From Gammaproteobacteria bacterium (GTDB lineage Bacteria; Pseudomonadota; Gammaproteobacteria; UBA6429; Thiohalophilaceae), in the NCBI GenBank assembly GCA_016194635.1, contig JACQBC010000026.1, positions 141,913 to 205,912 of the forward strand: DNA of 64,000 bases, given 5' to 3'. The translations under genes were made by a program, and so were the position numbers. Positions 62,061 through 64,000 of the stretch are shown here, one piece after another. The stretch's first letter is position 1. Each line of letters opens with the position of its first letter. The notes under the pieces are model-generated. The model did no database searches. It was not told the origin of the DNA and saw nothing but the letters and a program-made list of their open reading frames with translations.

Positions 62061-63116
62061 ATGTCCGTCATACCTAAAACAATGAAAGCAGCTGTACTTA
62101 TCGAACATAAGGCTCCCCTCGTCATTGCCGAACTTACACTACCGGAAACGTTGGCCATCGGCCAAGTGTTGGTGAAAATCCATTTCAGCGGCATTTGTGG
62201 TTCGCAACTTGGCGAGATCGACGGTGCCAAGGGAGAAGATAAATATCTGCCGCATTTACTGGGCCACGAAGCCTCTGGTACCGTACTCGCTATAGGCCCC
62301 GGCGTTAAGTATGCCAAGAACGGTGATAAAGTCGTGCTACATTGGCGCAAGGGGCTGGGTATAGAATCAGAAACGCCGCACTTCACGTGGAACGGACGCA
62401 AGGTTAATGCCGGCTGGATTACCACCTTCAATGAATATGCCATCGTTTCAGAAAATCGCGTTACAGCCATTCCTGTGGATAGCGATTTAGAAGTTGCCGC
62501 GTTGTTTGGTTGTGCTGTGACAACCGGGTTTGGCGTAGTAGAAAATAATGCCAAAGTTCGCATCGGCGAATCGGTCGTTGTTTTTGGTGCTGGCGGTATC
62601 GGTCTCAATATTGTACAGGCAGCAGCACTCGTTTCTGCGTACCCAATTATTGCCATCGACTTATACGATAACAAACTCGAGTTAGCAAAGAAAATGGGGG
62701 CGACCCATGTTATTAACAGTAGCCAGGGTGACACTCGTAAGGCGATTCTTGAGATTGTCGGTAGTGCGGGGGTTGATGTCTTCATCGATAATACCGGACA
62801 GCCCGCGATTATCGAACTGGGCTACCAGATCACCAAACCCCAGGGGCGCGTGACTCTGGTGGGGGTGCCGCGCAAGGGCAATAATATCAATGTTCACTCG
62901 CTGCCATTGCACTTTGGCAAAGGTCTGAGCGGTTCTCATGGTGGCGAAGCGGTTCCGCAAGTTGACATACCGCGTTATCAGCAACTCTACCGTATTGGGC
63001 GGATCAAATTACGTGAACTGATCACCGATTATTTTACGTTGGACCAAATTAATGATGCAATCGCAGGAATGCGAAGTGGCCAAATATCGGGACGATGTAT
63101 GATCAATATGAGGTAA
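62061..63116 (+). CDS. Zinc-type MDR alcohol dehydrogenase lacking the structural zinc lobe
   Basis: 351 residues. The catalytic-zinc ligands are in HFSGICGSQLGEIDGAKGED (Cys) and PHLLGHEASGTVLAIGPG (His, Glu). The GxGxxG of NAD(P) binding is VVFGAGGIGLNIVQAAALVS near 174-193. The four Cys of the structural zinc lobe, expected just after VVLHWRKGLG, are absent. GWITTFNEYAIVSENRVTAI sits in the usual place. It probably oxidises or reduces a sugar alcohol or keto-sugar for this pathway. Confidence 0.82.
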   Translation: MSVIPKTMKAAVLIEHKAPLVIAELTLPETLAIGQVLVKIHFSGICGSQLGEIDGAKGEDKYLPHLLGHEASGTVLAIGPGVKYAKNGDKVVLHWRKGLGIESETPHFTWNGRKVNAGWITTFNEYAIVSENRVTAIPVDSDLEVAALFGCAVTTGFGVVENNAKVRIGESVVVFGAGGIGLNIVQAAALVSAYPIIAIDLYDNKLELAKKMGATHVINSSQGDTRKAILEIVGSAGVDVFIDNTGQPAIIELGYQITKPQGRVTLVGVPRKGNNINVHSLPLHFGKGLSGSHGGEAVPQVDIPRYQQLYRIGRIKLRELITDYFTLDQINDAIAGMRSGQISGRCMINMR

Positions 63117-63146
63117 ACAACTGCATTTAACAGGGAGGCATATGCT

Positions 63147-63830
63147 ATGACTGAGAAACTGGAAACCAAAGAGCCGCAATACGGCATCGTGTTTGATGTT
63201 ATCAAAAAGCATGGCAGGACTCAGCTTGGCCTTATGGTTAACGAATCCTGGAATCAAGATCCAAAACGCACACTATTTACACTAGCACGCTATAAATTTG
63301 TGGCCAAAATGCTGAGTGGGAGAGAAAAGGTACTCGAGGTCGGTTGCGCCGATGCGTTTGGCACAAGGCTCGTACAGCAGGAGGTTAAGCATGTGACTGC
63401 TGTGGATTTTGATGCAGTATTTATAAAAGATGTACAGGACAGAATGAACCAAAATTGGCCTTTTGAATGTTTTGTTCATGATATGCTTAGTGGGCCTGTT
63501 CCTGGCAGATATGACGGTGTTTACAGTTTAGATGTGCTTGAGCATATTCCACCACACAATGAAGACTGCTTCATGCGTAATATGCTTACGTCGTTGCATC
63601 CTACCGGAGTTACAATTATCGGTATACCATCCCTAGAGTCTCAAAGTTATGCATCACCACAGAGCAAGGCAGGACATGTCAATTGTAAATCGGGAAATGA
63701 CTTCAGAAAATTTCTTTCTCAATTCTTCGAGAATGTTTTTATTTTCTCAATGAATGATGAGGTTATTCATACTGGATTTTATCCGATGGCACATTACTTG
63801 ATGGCAATTTGTTGCCAGAAGCGTCAGTGA
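63147..63830 (+). CDS. Class I SAM-dependent methyltransferase (last gene of the locus in this window)
   Basis: 227 residues from ATG at 63147, with GGGAGG 8 bases upstream. The SAM site is REKVLEVGCADAFGTRLVQQ near 54-73, with the DGVYSLDVLEHIPPHNEDCF loop near 120-139. KAGHVNCKSGNDFRKFLSQF is typical of methyltransferases of the UbiE-like class in O-antigen loci. It should methylate a sugar. Only 28 bases separate it from the end of an IS3-family element, so the operon may have been cut by the insertion. Confidence 0.8.
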   Translation: MTEKLETKEPQYGIVFDVIKKHGRTQLGLMVNESWNQDPKRTLFTLARYKFVAKMLSGREKVLEVGCADAFGTRLVQQEVKHVTAVDFDAVFIKDVQDRMNQNWPFECFVHDMLSGPVPGRYDGVYSLDVLEHIPPHNEDCFMRNMLTSLHPTGVTIIGIPSLESQSYASPQSKAGHVNCKSGNDFRKFLSQFFENVFIFSMNDEVIHTGFYPMAHYLMAICCQKRQ

Positions 63831-63858
63831 AAAGAGAATAAAGGATATAGAGAATAAA

Positions 63859-64000
63859 TGATCTTCCCCCGATTTCATAGACACCCAGAAAAGAGTGCTC
63901 ATGCCACATTGGTCAATTCATAGTCTTGCGGTGATCGCAGGCCAAGGGTGGAATGTCGACGTTTCACATTGTAATACCGGTCTATGTAGTCTGTCGTGAT
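63859..64000 (-). mobile_element. IS3-family insertion sequence, end with transposase 3' part (window-truncated)
   Basis: The terminal inverted-repeat-like end is TGATCTTCCCCCGATTTCAT from 63859, with the TG start and C-tract typical of IS3 ends. The rest of the element lies beyond the window, so the other end and any target duplication cannot be seen. It starts 28 bases after the last methyltransferase stop. Confidence 0.7.
63899..64000 (-). CDS. IS3-family transposase OrfB, C-terminal fragment
   Basis: Reading the minus strand from the window edge gives 33 residues and a stop (63899-63901): ITTDYIDRYYNVKRRHSTLG, then LRSPQDYELTNVA. The YN..RRHSTLG.RSP.DYE block is the classic C-terminal end of IS3-type DDE transposases. 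The DDE residues are outside the window. Only the end of the gene is present, so activity cannot be judged. Confidence 0.85.
   Translation of the reverse strand: MTTDYIDRYYNVKRRHSTLGLRSPQDYELTNVA

Noticed and set aside
1..64000. CRISPR array, prophage or integron
   Set aside because: No regular short repeats with spacers, no phage structural genes and no integrase were seen.

Overview
The window is a chromosomal piece of a gammaproteobacterium. The core gene order around gyrA, serC-pheA-hisC-tyrA-aroA-cmk-rpsA-ihfB, lapA-lapB-pyrF, mtaD-ubiG-mupP, trpS-scpA-scpB-rluB and rnm-yciO is the arrangement known from Pseudomonas, Chromatiales and related groups. HpnC/D/E squalene synthesis instead of a single squalene synthase also fits a free-living gammaproteobacterium. 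The genus cannot be named from the sequence. No rRNA, tRNA or CRISPR array was seen.

Layout. 1-3615: a minus-strand group (peptidyl-prolyl isomerase fragment, yciI-like, yciB, an unknown gene) faces rnm-yciO. 3616-7462: trpS, scpA, scpB, rluB and a possible micropeptide. 7463-11290: two outer-membrane barrel proteins, a MagIII-like DNA glycosylase, an unknown 142-residue protein and a diguanylate cyclase. 11478-15322: hpnC-hpnD-hpnE-yciK, a translationally coupled minus-strand operon for squalene. 15716-21303: rmuC, a mupP/gph phosphatase, ubiG and mtaD on the minus strand, with mtnA divergent. 21485-37844: gyrA followed by the serine, aromatic amino acid, cmk, rpsA and ihfB super-operon. This super-operon carries a serA-type gene and a GDP-mannose gene (manC) spliced in, and ends with lapA-lapB-pyrF. 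37943-39311: a ComEA-like protein, a MarR-type EPS regulator, an RfaH-like antiterminator and an ops element. 39346-63830: a surface polysaccharide locus of about 26 genes. 63859-64000: the end of an IS3-family element.

The polysaccharide locus looks RfaH/ops controlled. Its first half (39346-55101) makes UDP-xylose (UXS) and UDP-L-FucNAc (CapE/F/G), and carries a Wzx flippase, five glycosyltransferases and three methyltransferase-like proteins. Its second half (55325-63830) is a compact operon with two sugar-nucleotide dehydratase/epimerase-like enzymes, a GmhA-like SIS isomerase, a transketolase split in two, a HAD phosphatase, an APH-like kinase, a zinc-poor MDR dehydrogenase and two methyltransferases. 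It resembles a re-assembled heptose or other ketose-derived sugar pathway and is the best candidate here for undescribed chemistry. Base composition drops sharply in 41890-46100, which suggests acquired DNA.

A second unexplained theme is a dispersed palindromic repeat family (copies near 3671, 15412, 24031, 24202 and 25537). It has a conserved core but arms that differ between copies and are self-complementary within the better copies.
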